A DNA stretch of 64,000 nucleotides from Symbiodinium natans (taxonomy: Eukaryota > Sar > Dinophyceae > Suessiales > Symbiodiniaceae). A program made the translations under genes and the position numbers. Positions 19,408 to 27,944 of the stretch are shown in pieces. How positions within the stretch are numbered: the stretch's first letter is position 1; every line of letters starts with the position of its first letter. The stretch spans positions 28,501-92,500 of the forward strand of contig CAJNDS010000187.1 of the NCBI GenBank assembly GCA_905221605.1, written 5' to 3'. The notes below the pieces were generated by a model. That model did no database searches and was not told the DNA's origin. It worked only from the letters and a program-made list of their open reading frames with translations.

Positions 19408-19716
19408 GCAGCGCAAGCCAGACAAGAAACATGGATAGTGGTCAGAGAGGCACCAAAAACCGAATCAAAATACCGCCTCGGCGTGCTGGCTGAGGAGTTT
19501 CGGCCTCGACTTCGGTCTGAGGGGTGCAAGAGAGGGAACTTCGGCCTCAGCATGGCCTGAGGGACTTTCGGCCTCGACCACGGTCTGAGGGAATGGATTT
19601 CGGCCTCGACAAATGTCTGAGGGAAGTGAGGGCTAGTACCGGTAGTCTCACTGTGCAGAGTTTGTACGTTTCACCCTGAAGCCCCTTCGGGTGGCTACGC
19701 CAAGCAGCGTGCAGAC
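19408..19716 (+). other. 3' untranslated region of LINE D with family-1 hairpins
   Basis: Five hairpins lie at 19474-19623. Three have the inner stem GAC/GTC: CCTC-GAC-TTCG-GTC-T-GAGG, CCTC-GAC-CACG-GTC-T-GAGG and CCTC-GAC-AAAT-GTC-T-GAGG. The terminal hairpin with a TTCG loop, AGCC-CC-TTCG-GG-T-GGCT, is the same as in element C. Confidence 0.7.
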
Positions 19717-19728
19717 GTAAAATTCACC
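19717..19728 (+). repeat. Junction motif GTAAAATTCACC, copy 4 (D / C')
   Basis: Followed by TTGGCTCAAG at 19729-19738. Confidence 0.85.
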
Positions 19729-19883
19729 TTGGCTCAAGTCTCGGCTCAACCCCGGTGGGGTGCGCAGGTAGTGAGCTGTTCGGTGGCCTGGAGGCTGTAC
19801 CTAAGGGTGGGCTCCAACAGGACTCAAACCGAAACCACTGTGTTTGCTCGGTAGTTCTGCCAGCCACATAGCTGCCTGTGTAC

Positions 19884-20018
19884 GGCCTCGCCGAGTGCTG
19901 AGGGAACTTTCGACCTCGCTGCTGAGGGTGTTGTCGGCCTCGCATAAGCTGAGGATTGTGGAAAGTCTTCGGCCTCGCTCGGAGGGACAACATAGTTCGG
20001 CCTCACCACGGTTGAGGG
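19884..20018 (+). repeat. Family-1 hairpin cluster in C'
   Basis: Same as the cluster at 8637-8771. Confidence 0.75.
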
Positions 20019-20234
20019 AAACACCTCCTGGAACTGAGGTGCAAGAAGATAGCAGACCTGTGCGAGCGAAGAGGGTTCCGAGGCCTTAACTTCCTTTGTT
20101 GGAACAGGGCCCCGTCTCAACCGCAGATTTCCGCTCGTGGGCTATCGGCGACCAGAGTGGCCGTCCACAGTGCCCTGGACAGTGTGCCACACGCCAAAGA
20201 GACTTGCTGCAAGGCAGACGGAGAGCGACGGACC

Positions 20235-20627
20235 ATGCCGGCAATTGCGTGCTGTGTATTTGCATGGTCACACCAGGGGCGTCGTGAAGGGCTTTTCCTG
20301 GAACTGTCGCAGTCATATCGTATCCACTTTGTCCGTCGCACCAGGAGAGGCAACATAGCCTGGGGCAGCTGTGGGAATTGGAATGTCCAAAGAAGCCTGA
20401 ATGCAGCTAACCTCCACCTGCAGCTCCGGGATTTCCGATGCTGTGAGGATGCGAGGCTTTGGAACATCGATTTCTATGTCGATCCCACAAACCCATCCCT
20501 GATGATTGATGGCAGCGGACGTGAAATCAGGTACCTGGGTAGGCTGGTGATTATGGTGTATGGCCCTGATGTGTCGAGAAGGATGCTGGCCTTGTCGGAA
20601 GATGATGAGGAATGGATGCTCCTTTGA
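20235..20627 (+). CDS. Accessory ORF of element C' (same protein as in C)
   Basis: 130 codons, with the same translation as the ORF at 8988-9380. The coding part has no differences, while the rest of the element has a few indels. That is compatible with either very recent copying or some constraint. Confidence 0.5.
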   Translation: MPAIACCVFAWSHQGRREGLFLELSQSYRIHFVRRTRRGNIAWGSCGNWNVQRSLNAANLHLQLRDFRCCEDARLWNIDFYVDPTNPSLMIDGSGREIRYLGRLVIMVYGPDVSRRMLALSEDDEEWMLL

Positions 20628-20837
20628 GGTGATGAAACGTCGCCGGCCAGTAACCAGGCAAGTGGAAGTGGATTGAATTGCGAGCACAGCCTCGCCATTA
20701 AGGGCCATGTGAGGGCAAACCCGAATGCAGGCTTAGCTTGCCGGAATGAGGGTGATCAACATACCCTCGCAGCACAATGCTTTCAGAACCCGTGAAACCA
20801 GCGGAGATGCCATGTGAGGCTATGCAAGGGCAGTTTC

Positions 20838-20991
20838 GGCCTCGCTATGCTGGAGTAAAGGTTCGGCCTCGCCTCGGCTGAGGGAATGGATGGTTCGGCC
20901 TCGCCAAGGCTGAGGGAACAACAGAAGGGTTGCGAAAACGCCTCGCTGATGAAGAAGGTGCATGATGTTCCGGCCTCGCATCAGCTGAGGG
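20838..20991 (+). repeat. Family-1 hairpin cluster in C' body
   Basis: Same as the cluster at 9591-9744. Confidence 0.7.
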
Positions 20992-21372
20992 AAGAATGAT
21001 GGAATGGGCAGGCCGGGCACTTATTGGTCTGCCGGAATTGAGTCTGGGAGACTCTGGAAGCACTGCATGCAGCTTGGACGGCTGATGCTACTGGGCGCAA
21101 AGCGGTAAAGCAGCTTGAAGCATAGACTCCGCGGTGCCGGTGTGTCGGAGCAATTGATAGGTACAACCGCAGCCCAGCAGTGCTCAATCAAACAATGCAA
21201 CATTCGGCCTCGACTTTGGTCTGAGGGAATGTGAGCTATAAAGAGCAAACTCCAGAATATGGATGAGGGACACTGGCCAGGCATGGAGGCCAGCAAAGGG
21301 CAGGTACCAGCATTGCACTGGAGAAGCCTCGAGTCCCAATGGCAGTGAACTTTGTGGTGAGGAATACGTCGA

Positions 21373-21449
21373 CTGGTAAGTAAGTGCGAGAAAGCCAGGG
21401 CGATTCTGGGGAGAACAGCAAGGCACGGTTAGTAAGTGCGAGAACACCG
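21373..21449 (+). repeat. Two family-2 hairpins in C'
   Basis: Copies at 21373-21398 and 21426-21449, matching those at 10126-10202. Confidence 0.65.
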
Positions 21450-22569
21450 GAGCTGCTGAGAACCCTGGATTAGCCGGGACGTACTCCGTGGAGGATTCGT
21501 TGTCACTGCTTTCAGAAATGCCCACAAGGACCAAGCATGCAGCTAACCCGTGGTCGCAGAGTGGGCCTCACTTCGGTTGAGGGTAATCGACTCCCAAGTG
21601 AGAGTATGGAGTTTTGGTGGCAAACAAGAGAGCCAGCCGACTGTCTTTGGAACAATGGCTACGGCTGGATTGGAGAATGTCAAGTCTCACAATGGATAGC
21701 GGCCTCGTACATAATATCCTCACAGGCAGGGTGGGTTTGACCTGGTAGTCGGCACCTTGCCCGGCCCCCTGTCAGGCGCCTGTACCGGCCACCTGTTGAA
21801 GGTGTGTGGCGTGGGGTCACCGGTGCGTAGCGGCGATTTCGGTCGCTTAGCGTCCTCCAGCCTAAAAAGGGGTATGTTTGGGCAGGTACTTCACCTGTTC
21901 CTCCTGCTTGGCTCGTGTTGGAGATGTGTGAATCGAGGGCATGGATCCGTCAAGGTGAGATGACGAGAAAGTGCAGAATTGGCCTCAATCAATATGGAAC
22001 GGTCTATGGGGATTGACCACCCCGCTGGTAGAGGGATAGCGGCCTCTGAGAATCGGAGGGCATGGATCACCTCCCGGCAAAAGCCACAGGAAGTATGCCC
22101 TGTGCATGCAAGAGGCAGCCACCGTAACCAGAGTCCATGAAGCCTCGGGCCATGACCTGGTTTGAAGACATGTCCGGCCTCACTACGGTTGAGGGGTGTG
22201 GATGGAAGCACTCAGGACATGCAATGAGACTCGTAGAACGAGCATCTGGGTCTACAGGAATGACCTCCATTCGGTTGAGGGATAGCGGCCTCCACGAACG
22301 AGGGCATGGATCACCTCCCGAATAGACAACACAGAGAATGTGCAAGCATACAGGCAATTTGCCTTGGCCAAAGTCTTCAAGCCAATGGCAACGACTTGGT
22401 CAAAACGACATTCCGGCCTCACTTCGGTTGAGGGTAGCGGTACGTCAAAACCGAGGACAAGGAATGAGAGGGGGAACTTACCGGCAGTTTCACCCCACAG
22501 TTTTAGTAAGCTTTTGTTTCACTTGAACCCACAGCCCCTTCGGGTGGCTACGCCTCGCAGCGTGCAGAC

Positions 22570-22581
22570 GTAAAATTCACC
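22570..22581 (+). repeat. Junction motif GTAAAATTCACC, copy 5 (C' / E)
   Basis: Followed by TTGGCTCAAG at 22582-22591. Confidence 0.85.
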
Positions 22582-22709
22582 TTGGCTCAAGATCTCGGCT
22601 CAACCCCGGTGGGGTGCACAGGTAGCAGAGCGGTAGCTGTGTGAACCAGCCTCGAGTCCCCTAACTGTTTTGGGTACCAGGCCTGTTTATCACAGTCTTC
22701 ATTTGAGCC

Positions 22710-23628
22710 ATGTCCAGAGCACCTGTGCAGTCGAGTTTCCTCACTGCCAACAAGTGACGGGTTGGAGTCATCTCACCCAACTTGCGATGCAGAGAGCCAG
22801 ATAGAAGGCACGGCCCGACTGGAGGGCGAAGCAGCCTGGCTTGGGGAACTCTTCCCTTATGCGAGTCCTCTTACAGCCGGCAGTGGAGTTTCTCCAGCCT
22901 TGGAAGACCAGGTAAGATGCTTGAGCAGCCTGGCAAATCCAGAGCGAACTTGGGCCCATAGAGCCAATTGTGTTTCCAGCCAAGGCAGGACTTTCCATCA
23001 AGCACTCTGCTTTCGCTGGTTTCACAAGGGCCGCAAAGAGTGGCTGCTCCTTTGCGAGGACTGCAGCGTGTATTTTGTTCGCACCAGCAAATCCGGCAAA
23101 ACAGTCAGAGCCGGACCTTGTGGGCAATGGAGATGCATGGAAGACCCAGCAGAGCTCCACGGGGGAACGGGAGGCGACCCGCCCGTGCAGTGGCTTCGCC
23201 TTTTGAACTTCAATTGCACTGGCTGTGGTAACATTCCAACCCATAACCTCAACTTCTTGCCCGGTCCTGGGAAAAGGCAACCAGCGATCTTGCATGGAGA
23301 GGATGGAAGACGCATCGAGCTCTACTGTGCCCTTTGTCTAGAAAGCTTCCTAGCGTGCACGTGGAGCTGGCCGAGTTTCGACCAAGCAGTTAGGAGACCG
23401 GTGTTTCTGGACTACGCTTCCCTTGCTGACTTGCGTCAGTTAGGTCACCAAGGTACGGAGCCCGTAGAACCTTTGCTGGCGCCGCTGTCTTCTGCAGCCA
23501 GCGCACATGGCTGGACCTTCCTTGAGGAAGGGTGTTCTCAGGATCTAGACTCCCCAGAAGAAGTAGGCAACAGTGATTGGCTAGTGTGTGGCTTTGAAGA
23601 CTTGGAAGACGTCCCCTGGGAGGTCTGA
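22710..23628 (+). pseudogene. Zinc-ribbon-like accessory ORF of element E, frameshifted near its start
   Basis: The ATG at 22710 matches the start of the ORF in E', but E has one extra base in the run near 22733-22740. That shifts the frame into a stop within about 16 codons. From 22762 on the frame is open for 288 codons to 23628. This copy keeps cysteine pairs CEDC, CGQWRC, CTGC and CALC, which together look like one or two zinc ribbons, and then an acidic C-terminus (CGFEDLED). Element C has a distant relative. E' has the mirror-image fault: good start, lost cysteines. The function is not recognised. Confidence 0.6.
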
Positions 23629-24543
23629 CCTAATCCGGCCCCAACCCACCCAAATTGCAGGAGCTATGCCCTGCCAGAATCAAGGGTGAGATGCTCACCC
23701 TCCGGAATCCCTTTGTCACGGGTGAAGCTTCTCCCCGTCCAATCAGCGACGGTCCTGTGAGTCCGTTCCCAAACTGAGAGTGCCATAGGGCACCACGGAG
23801 AATCTTGCATAGAATTGGATCTTTTAATGATCGCATAAGGTTGCAGGTTGTAAGAATGCAAGCAGAAGTGCTCAGTCCCGGCACGTACTCTGATCCATCC
23901 GTCGGAATATTTTCGCAGTTGTTCCGATGGACACCCTGCAGGACAGGTCGCCTCGATGCGGCTTTTGTTCAGCCTGACACCGGTTCGGCCCCTTTGCTCG
24001 GTCTGTGCAGCAGACCGCTGGACCGGGTTTTCGGGCTCAGGTGCTTGTGGGTCTTCCACAGGCCCAACACGGGGTTCTCGCAAACACAGCGCACGAAAGG
24101 ATAACGTTAGAACCGCACCCTGAAGATCCTGACTGGTTGATGAGGGGAGGGAGGGCGCTGAGGGGACTGGAATGGACAGGGAGACGCCGGACGAGGTTCC
24201 GGTAGCTGAGAACAAGCGGGTTTCCCACCCGATTGAGGTTTTAGGGCTTGCCGCCACTCACCCAGTTTGGGGTTACCCGTGTTTGGCCTGTCGAGGATTT
24301 CCTTTGAGTTTCCTGCAGGGTGCTGTTGTTTCTCTCCGGGTGGTGCAAGCCCATCTTGGAGGAAGCCTAGCGGCAGGCGTTGTTGTTAGGGACCAATGCT
24401 TGGCTGACGGACAGCCAGAGGCACCAGGTTGTGGAGGTTAAAGGCTGTGGCTCGGTGCCTGAAAGCCTGCCAACTGAGCTGCCCAAATCAACCAAGCCCT
24501 CCCTGCGTGCAAGTGGTATGGGCTCCTTGGAGCCGCTGAGGTT

Positions 24544-24573
24544 AACCAGTTAGTAAGAGCGAGAAAGCTGGTT
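24544..24573 (+). repeat. Family-2 hairpin (stem AACCAG/CTGGTT)
   Basis: Six-base perfect stem around the 18-base loop TTAGTAAGAGCGAGAAAG. Confidence 0.85.
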
Positions 24574-24579
24574 CCCCTC

Positions 24580-24607
24580 CCTGGTGAGTAAGTGCGAGAA
24601 AGCCAGG
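24580..24607 (+). repeat. Family-2 hairpin (stem CCTGG/CCAGG)
   Basis: Five-base perfect stem around the 18-base loop TGAGTAAGTGCGAGAAAG. Confidence 0.85.
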
Positions 24608-24659
24608 TCAGCAAACGGGGCAAACAGGAGCTCAGTGCTGCTGCGGCATGAGTTCCTGG

Positions 24660-24693
24660 GGCCTAGGTTAGTAAGGGCGAGAAAGCCTAGGCC
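24660..24693 (+). repeat. Family-2 hairpin (stem GGCCTAGG/CCTAGGCC)
   Basis: Eight-base perfect stem around the 18-base loop TTAGTAAGGGCGAGAAAG. Confidence 0.88.
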
Positions 24694-25108
24694 TGTGCCG
24701 GAGGTTGGCGACTTTGCCAAGCCACTTGCGTTCAGTTTAGTACAGGCATTGCCCATGTATCGGTTCCAGACCTTCTGCCTTTTCTGTGTGAGCCGGAAGT
24801 GGGTGATTTTCTCCCCTGTACTGGCAGGGCTGATAGGGTAGGCAGTACAGACCAGGCAGTTCAACCTGCAGAACATTTTGCCTAGGGCTTTGTACAGTGC
24901 CAAACCAGTGAGTAGCCGTAGGCCGCCGAGCTTCTCGCGGATCTGGTTAGGCCCTTTTTCTTCTCTCGGTGCTCCCTGCACATAGTACGGCCGTGTCAAG
25001 CAGGCCAAGGACACCTCGAGAGTCCCTTTTCCGTGCATAGTTAATACCTACCGGAACTCCGGTTCCGAAGAGCCTAACCTGGCTAGCGACTCAGCCCGCT
25101 TTCGAGTG

Positions 25109-25120
25109 GTAAAATTCACC
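25109..25120 (+). repeat. Junction motif GTAAAATTCACC, copy 6 (E / E')
   Basis: Followed by TTGGCTCAAG at 25121-25130. Confidence 0.85.
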
Positions 25121-25249
25121 TTGGCTCAAGGTCTCGGCTCAACCCCGGTGGGGTGCACAGGTAGCAGAGCGGTAGCTGTGTGAACCAGCCTCGAGTCCCC
25201 TAACTGTTTTGGGTACCAGGCCTGCTTTTTCACAGCCTTCATTTGAGCC

Positions 25250-26140
25250 ATGTCCAGAGCACCTGTGCAGTCGAGACCCTCACTGCCAACAAGTGACGGG
25301 TTGGAGTCTTCTCACCCAACTTGCGATGCAGAGAGCCAGAAGGAAGGCACGGCCCGACTGGAGGGCGAAGCAGCCCGGCTTGGGGAACTCTTCCCTTATG
25401 CGAGTCCTCTTACAGCCGGCTGTGGAGTTTCTCCAGCTTTGGAAGACCAGGTAAGAAGCTCGAGCAACCTGGCAAGTGTAGAGCGAACTTGGGCCCATAG
25501 AGCCAATTGTGGTCCCAGCCAAAGCAGGACTTTCCACCAAGCACTCTGCTTTCGCTGGCATCACAAGGGCCGGAAAGAGTGGCTGCTCCTCTCCGAGGAC
25601 AGCAGCGTGTATTTTGTTCGCACCAGCAAATCCGGCAAAACAGTCCGAATGGAAGACCCAGCAGAGCTCCACGGGGGCACGGGAGGCGACCCGCCCGTGC
25701 AGTGGCTTCGCCTTTTGAACTTCAATTGCACTGGCTGTGGTAACATTCCAACCCATAACCTCAACTTCGTGCCTGGTCCTGGGGAAAGGCAACCAGCGAT
25801 CTTGTATGGAGAGGATGGAAGACGCATCGAGCTCCAATGTGCCCTTTGTCTTGAAAACTTCCTGGAGTGCACGTGGAGCTGGCCGAGCTTCGATCAAGCA
25901 GTCAGGAGACAGGTGTTTCTGGACGATGCCTCCCTGGCTGACTTGCGTCAGTTAGGTCACCAAGGTACGGAGCCCGTAGAATCTTCGCTGGCGCCGCTGT
26001 CTTCTGCAGCCAGCGCACATGGCTGGACCTTCCTTGAGGAAGGGTGTTCTCAGGATCTAGACTCCCCAGAAGAAGCATGCAGCAGTGAATGGCTTGAGTG
26101 TGGCTTTGAAGACTTGGAAGACATCCCCTGGGAGGTCTGA
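25250..26140 (+). CDS. Accessory ORF of element E' (zinc-ribbon-like, cysteines partly lost)
   Basis: 296 codons from an ATG, full length for the family. Compared with element E it has lost cysteines: CEDC is SEDS, and a 27-base in-frame deletion removes the CGQWRC region (KTVR joins MEDP). CTGC and CALC remain. The in-frame size of the deletion and the absence of stops suggest the ORF was translated until recently. No known family is recognised. By layout it is the only product of this element, and it may bind the element RNA or DNA. Confidence 0.6.
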   Translation: MSRAPVQSRPSLPTSDGLESSHPTCDAESQKEGTARLEGEAARLGELFPYASPLTAGCGVSPALEDQVRSSSNLASVERTWAHRANCGPSQSRTFHQALCFRWHHKGRKEWLLLSEDSSVYFVRTSKSGKTVRMEDPAELHGGTGGDPPVQWLRLLNFNCTGCGNIPTHNLNFVPGPGERQPAILYGEDGRRIELQCALCLENFLECTWSWPSFDQAVRRQVFLDDASLADLRQLGHQGTEPVESSLAPLSSAASAHGWTFLEEGCSQDLDSPEEACSSEWLECGFEDLEDIPWEV

Positions 26141-26967
26141 CCTAATACGGCCCCAACCCACTCAAATTGCAGGAGCTATGCCCTGCCAGAATCAAGGGTG
26201 AGACTCTCCCCTCCGGAATCCATTGTCATAGAGGAGACTCTCCTTTTCAAGCAAGGATGTACAAATCAAAGCGAAACTGCTTGCAATGATTGCATAAGGA
26301 AGCAGGTTAGAGCGAAAGCAGTTCAGTGCCCAGTCCCGGCACCCCCTTTTCCATCCAACGGAATAGGTTCGCAGTTGTTCCGTTGGACACCCGGCAGGAC
26401 TGGCCGCCATGATGCGGCCTGTGTTCAGCCTGACACCGGTTCGGCACCCTTGCTCGGTCTGTCAAGCAGACCGCTGGACCGGGTTTTCGGGCTCAGGTGC
26501 TTGCGGGTACTTTCAGGCCCAACACGGGGTTCTCGCAAACGCAGCGCACGCACGGAAAACGTCAGTACCGGTCCCTGTAGATCCTCACTGGTTGATGAGG
26601 GGAGGGTTGCGCGCTGAGATGTTGAGGAACGGACGAGGATCCAAGTACACCGGCAGGTTGAGGCCGAGGGCATGATGCCCTGCATCAGTTTGGGGTTACC
26701 CGTGTTTGGCCTTTGAGTATTTCCTTTGCTGTCCCTGCAGGGTGTGTTGTTTTCTCCTGGTGGTGCAAGCCCAGCCAGGAGGAGCCTAGCGGCAGGCGTT
26801 GTTTGTTAGGGACCAAAACCTAGGCTGACGGACAGCCTGAGGCACCAGATTGCGGAGGTTAAAAGCTGTGGCTCGGTGCCCGAAAGCCTGCCCAGCTGAG
26901 ATGCCCAAATCAACCAAGCCCTCCCTGCGTGCAAGTGGTGTGGGTTCCTCTGGAGCCGCTGAGGTTG

Positions 26968-26997
26968 AATCAGTGAGTAAGAGCGAGAAAGTTGGTT
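26968..26997 (+). repeat. Family-2 hairpin in E' (stem AATCAG/TTGGTT)
   Basis: Matches the copy at 24544. Both arms changed (C to T in each), and the six pairs survive with two G-T wobbles. Confidence 0.8.
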
Positions 26998-27004
26998 CTT
27001 CCTC

Positions 27005-27032
27005 CCTGGTGAGTAAGTGCGAGAAAACCAGG
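27005..27032 (+). repeat. Family-2 hairpin in E' (stem CCTGG/CCAGG)
   Basis: Matches the copy at 24580. The stem is unchanged; the last loop base is A instead of G. Confidence 0.8.
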
Positions 27033-27084
27033 TCAGCATACGGGGCAAACAGGAGCTCAGTGCTGCTGCGGCATGAGTTTCTGG

Positions 27085-27118
27085 GGCCTAGGTTAGTAAG
27101 TGCGAGAAAGCTTAGGCC
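27085..27118 (+). repeat. Family-2 hairpin in E' (stem GGCCTAGG/CTTAGGCC)
   Basis: Matches the copy at 24660. One arm base changed, leaving a G-T wobble. Confidence 0.82.
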
Positions 27119-27537
27119 TGTTCCGGAGGTTGGCGACTTTTGCCAATCCACTTGTTTGCAGTTTGTACAGGCATTGCCCATGTGTCGGTTCCGGACCTTC
27201 TGCCTTTTCTGAGTGAGCCGAATGTGGGTGAGTTTCTCCCCTGTACAGGCAGGGCTTATAGGGTAGGCAGTACAGACCAGGCAGTTCAACCTGCAGAACA
27301 TTTGCCTAGGGCTTTGTATAGAGCCAAACCAGTGAGTAGCCGTAGGCCGCCGAGCTTCTCGCGGAACTGGTTAAGCCCTCAATGCTTTCTCTCGGTGTTC
27401 CCTGCACATAGTTCGGCCGTGTTAAGCAGGCCAAGGACACCTCGAGAGTTTTTCCTTTTCTGTGCATAGTTAATGTTTTCCGGAACTTCGGTTCCGAAGA
27501 GCCTAACCTGGCTAGCGACGCAGCCCGCTTTCGTGTG

Positions 27538-27549
27538 GTAAAATTCACC
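27538..27549 (+). repeat. Junction motif GTAAAATTCACC, copy 7 (E' / F)
   Basis: Followed by three stacked relics: TGGCTCAAG, CTGGCTCAAG and TTGTGGCTCAAA (27550-27580). Confidence 0.88.
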
Positions 27550-27944
27550 TGGCTCAAGCTGGCTCAAGTTGTGGCTCAAAACGCTGCACGCAGTGCCGTC
27601 GTGGCCAGCCTTGGGGCCTACTTTCCTAGAGGTCTCTACCGGGCCCAAACCGCAACCTTAAAGGTCGTAGGCTGGCTGTCCAGCAAGGGTTGGGCGGGGT
27701 AGCGGTCTCTTCCAGTGGAGGCTCAGGGCCGACACTGAAGCGCGTAGTTGAGCCATTGCATTTCCCTTGAACACTTGGACAATCTTGCTTGCACAGTCCG
27801 CTTGATTTTCTTGAAAAAGGGAACTTTTGTTTTGAGGGCCTTGCTTGCAAAAACGCCCTTAGTTTTGTTGCCATACTTTTCTTGCAGTACAGTTTTCTTG
27901 AAGAGCGGCAGCAATCGCGGCCGAAGTTGCGCCGGCAAGTTGGC

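Larger units (their letters stand above)
11336..19728 (+). mobile_element. LINE unit D, full-length non-LTR retrotransposon with three ORFs
   Basis: The unit has a 5' leader with stacked spliced-leader relics (TGGCTCAAG, then TTTCGGCTCAAC), ORF1 (11696-12667), ORF2 (12737-17947), ORF3 (18181-19407) and a 3' end with a TTCG-loop hairpin and GTAAAATTCACC. All three ORFs are free of stops, so this is the best candidate for a recently active autonomous element in the window. It is an APE-endonuclease type with RNase H. I do not assign a named clade. Family-1 hairpins occur in its leader, in its ORFs and in its 3' region. Confidence 0.9.
19729..22581 (+). mobile_element. Non-autonomous retroelement C', second copy
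   Basis: It matches 8482-11335 with an offset of 11,247 bases. I saw only a few differences: one-base deletions near 21980 and 22260, one extra base near 22478, and a T-to-C change near 22558. The two copies flank LINE D. The near identity over 2.85 kb means the duplication is very recent. Confidence 0.9.
23629..25108 (+). other. Non-coding 3' body of element E
   Basis: No credible ORF. It holds the three family-2 hairpins listed below and several stretches nearly identical to element E'. A GGAACTCCGGTTCC hairpin lies near 25053-25067. Confidence 0.55.
22582..25120 (+). mobile_element. Non-autonomous retroelement E, copy 1
   Basis: It starts with TTGGCTCAAG, a second degenerate relic (TCTCGGCTCAAC) and the CCCC-GGT-GGGG hairpin that C and D also have. 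After about 45 bases it diverges from C and D. It holds one ORF, three family-2 hairpins and a GGAACTCCGGTTCC hairpin near the 3' end, then GTAAAATTCACC. No RT. Element E' directly follows and is roughly 90 percent identical. Confidence 0.85.
26141..27537 (+). other. Non-coding 3' body of element E'
   Basis: No credible ORF. Related to 23629-25108. It contains the three family-2 hairpins below. Confidence 0.55.
25121..27549 (+). mobile_element. Non-autonomous retroelement E', second copy
   Basis: Same layout as E: 5' relic and leader, one ORF, three family-2 hairpins, a GGAACTTCGGTTCC hairpin, then GTAAAATTCACC. Divergence from E is spread along the element with many small indels, so E and E' are older copies than C and C'. 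Confidence 0.85.
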
